A DNA stretch of 5,040 bases, taken from NCBI GenBank assembly GCA_964409295.1, contig CAYPCV010000232.1:1-5040 (forward strand), given 5' to 3'. The notes below the pieces were generated by a model. It was given only the letters and a program-made list of their open reading frames with translations. It ran no database searches and was not told the DNA's origin. Source of the DNA: UBA1140 sp964409295 (GTDB lineage: Bacteria > Campylobacterota > Campylobacteria > Campylobacterales > Sulfurovaceae). The first letter of the stretch is position 1. The number at the start of each line of letters is the position of its first letter. Shown in pieces: positions 4,736 to 5,040 of this stretch. Both the position numbers and the translations under genes were made by a program.

Positions 4736-5040
4736 ATGTTAAAAGCTCAAAAAGTTCGACTATATCCAAGCAAAGAACAACAGCAAATCATCTCTTCTCA
4801 AATTGGTGGAGCAAGATATGTGTATAATCGTGCATTAGCTTTACGAAAGTTTGCCTATTCTAAATTTGGCAAAAAGGTTGGAAAGTTTGCATTAATCAAT
4901 CATATCACTAAACTCAAAAAGCGTGAAAAGACTTCTTGGTTAAAAGAGATTGATTCACAAGCTATTCAGCAATCCATAGCTAATATGGACAAAGCATACC
5001 AGCACTTTTTTAAAGGTGGTGGCTATCCTAATTTTAAATC
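4736..5040 (+). CDS. tnpB: TnpB (IS200/IS605 OrfB) RNA-guided nuclease, N-terminal part, cut by window edge
   Basis: 101 codons are present and open to the right edge. TnpB is the RuvC-type nuclease, guided by an omega-RNA from the element's right end, that is considered the ancestor of Cas12. What is seen: MLKAQKVRLYPSKEQ at 1-15, then GGARYVYNRALAL around residues 24-36, which is the N-terminal OrfB/IS605 helix-turn-helix signature. Near residues 73-101, SQAIQQSIANMDKAYQHFF is followed by GGGYPNFKS, the usual lead-in to the wedge/RuvC region. The catalytic RuvC acidic residues and zinc finger lie beyond the window, so activity cannot be judged. The ATG at 4736 has an AAGGAG 5 nt upstream. 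It is preceded by 277 nt of non-coding, strongly folded DNA, and no tnpA is seen on that side. Confidence 0.85.
   Translation, partial: MLKAQKVRLYPSKEQQQIISSQIGGARYVYNRALALRKFAYSKFGKKVGKFALINHITKLKKREKTSWLKEIDSQAIQQSIANMDKAYQHFFKGGGYPNFK

Larger units (their letters stand above)
4530..5040 (+). mobile_element. IS200/IS605-type TnpB element, left part; boundaries uncertain
   Basis: The region holds hairpin-rich non-coding DNA followed by a tnpB-type gene that runs off the window. No TnpA (Y1 transposase) gene lies between the terB-like gene and tnpB, so if TnpA exists it must be beyond the right edge; otherwise this is a tnpB-only (IS1341-type) element. The left limit is set at the first hairpin that resembles an element end. 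It could lie further left, at 4472, or nearer to 4615. Confidence 0.55.

Noticed and set aside
4599..4742. Plus-strand frame without a start codon, ending at TGT TAA just over the tnpB start
   Set aside because: No start codon in a sensible place and no recognisable protein; the open frame coincides with the folded repeat arms and is better explained by RNA/DNA structure.

Overview
The window is AT-rich and compact. Most genes have clear AAGGAG-like ribosome sites, and the Maf and BioF proteins look like those I associate with Campylobacterota (Sulfurimonas/Sulfurovum/Arcobacter-like bacteria). That host assignment rests on general composition and protein style, not on a database search.

Layout. 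Five genes run leftward on the minus strand from a divergent promoter region near 3900-4035. In order of transcription they are: a small four-helix membrane protein with CopD/HemJ-like features (3417-3899), a Maf-family nucleotide pyrophosphatase (2809-3360), two overlapping DNA cytosine-5 methyltransferases (1323-2732 and 248-1330), and the N-terminal part of bioF for biotin synthesis (1-246, cut by the window edge). The junctions are tight: the methyltransferases overlap by 8 nt, and bioF starts 1 nt after the second methyltransferase ends. A perfect CRP-like palindrome lies between the membrane-protein gene and maf. On the plus strand a small acidic TerB-like protein (4036-4458) is read from a good TATAAT promoter. 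It is followed by about 280 nt of densely folded non-coding DNA and then the start of a TnpB (IS200/IS605-type OrfB) gene running off the right edge.

How it fits together. The maf, membrane-protein, bioF and terB-like genes look like ordinary chromosomal genes. The methyltransferase pair looks like an accessory insertion between maf and bioF. Both enzymes keep the expected catalytic motifs, but no restriction endonuclease is visible. They may be a solitary pair, or the modification half of a system for an asymmetric site whose nuclease is lost or elsewhere. The right edge is a second accessory spot, carrying a TnpB element.

Most interesting signal. The DNA just upstream of tnpB (4615-4706) can fold almost completely into a three-way-junction RNA: 18-nt arms with a single mismatch, a second 5-bp helix, and two internal hairpins. 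Next to it is a further bracketed hairpin (4530-4571). This could be the left end of the element, a TnpB-type guide-RNA scaffold read on the minus strand, or a MITE-like insertion. The window alone does not decide.
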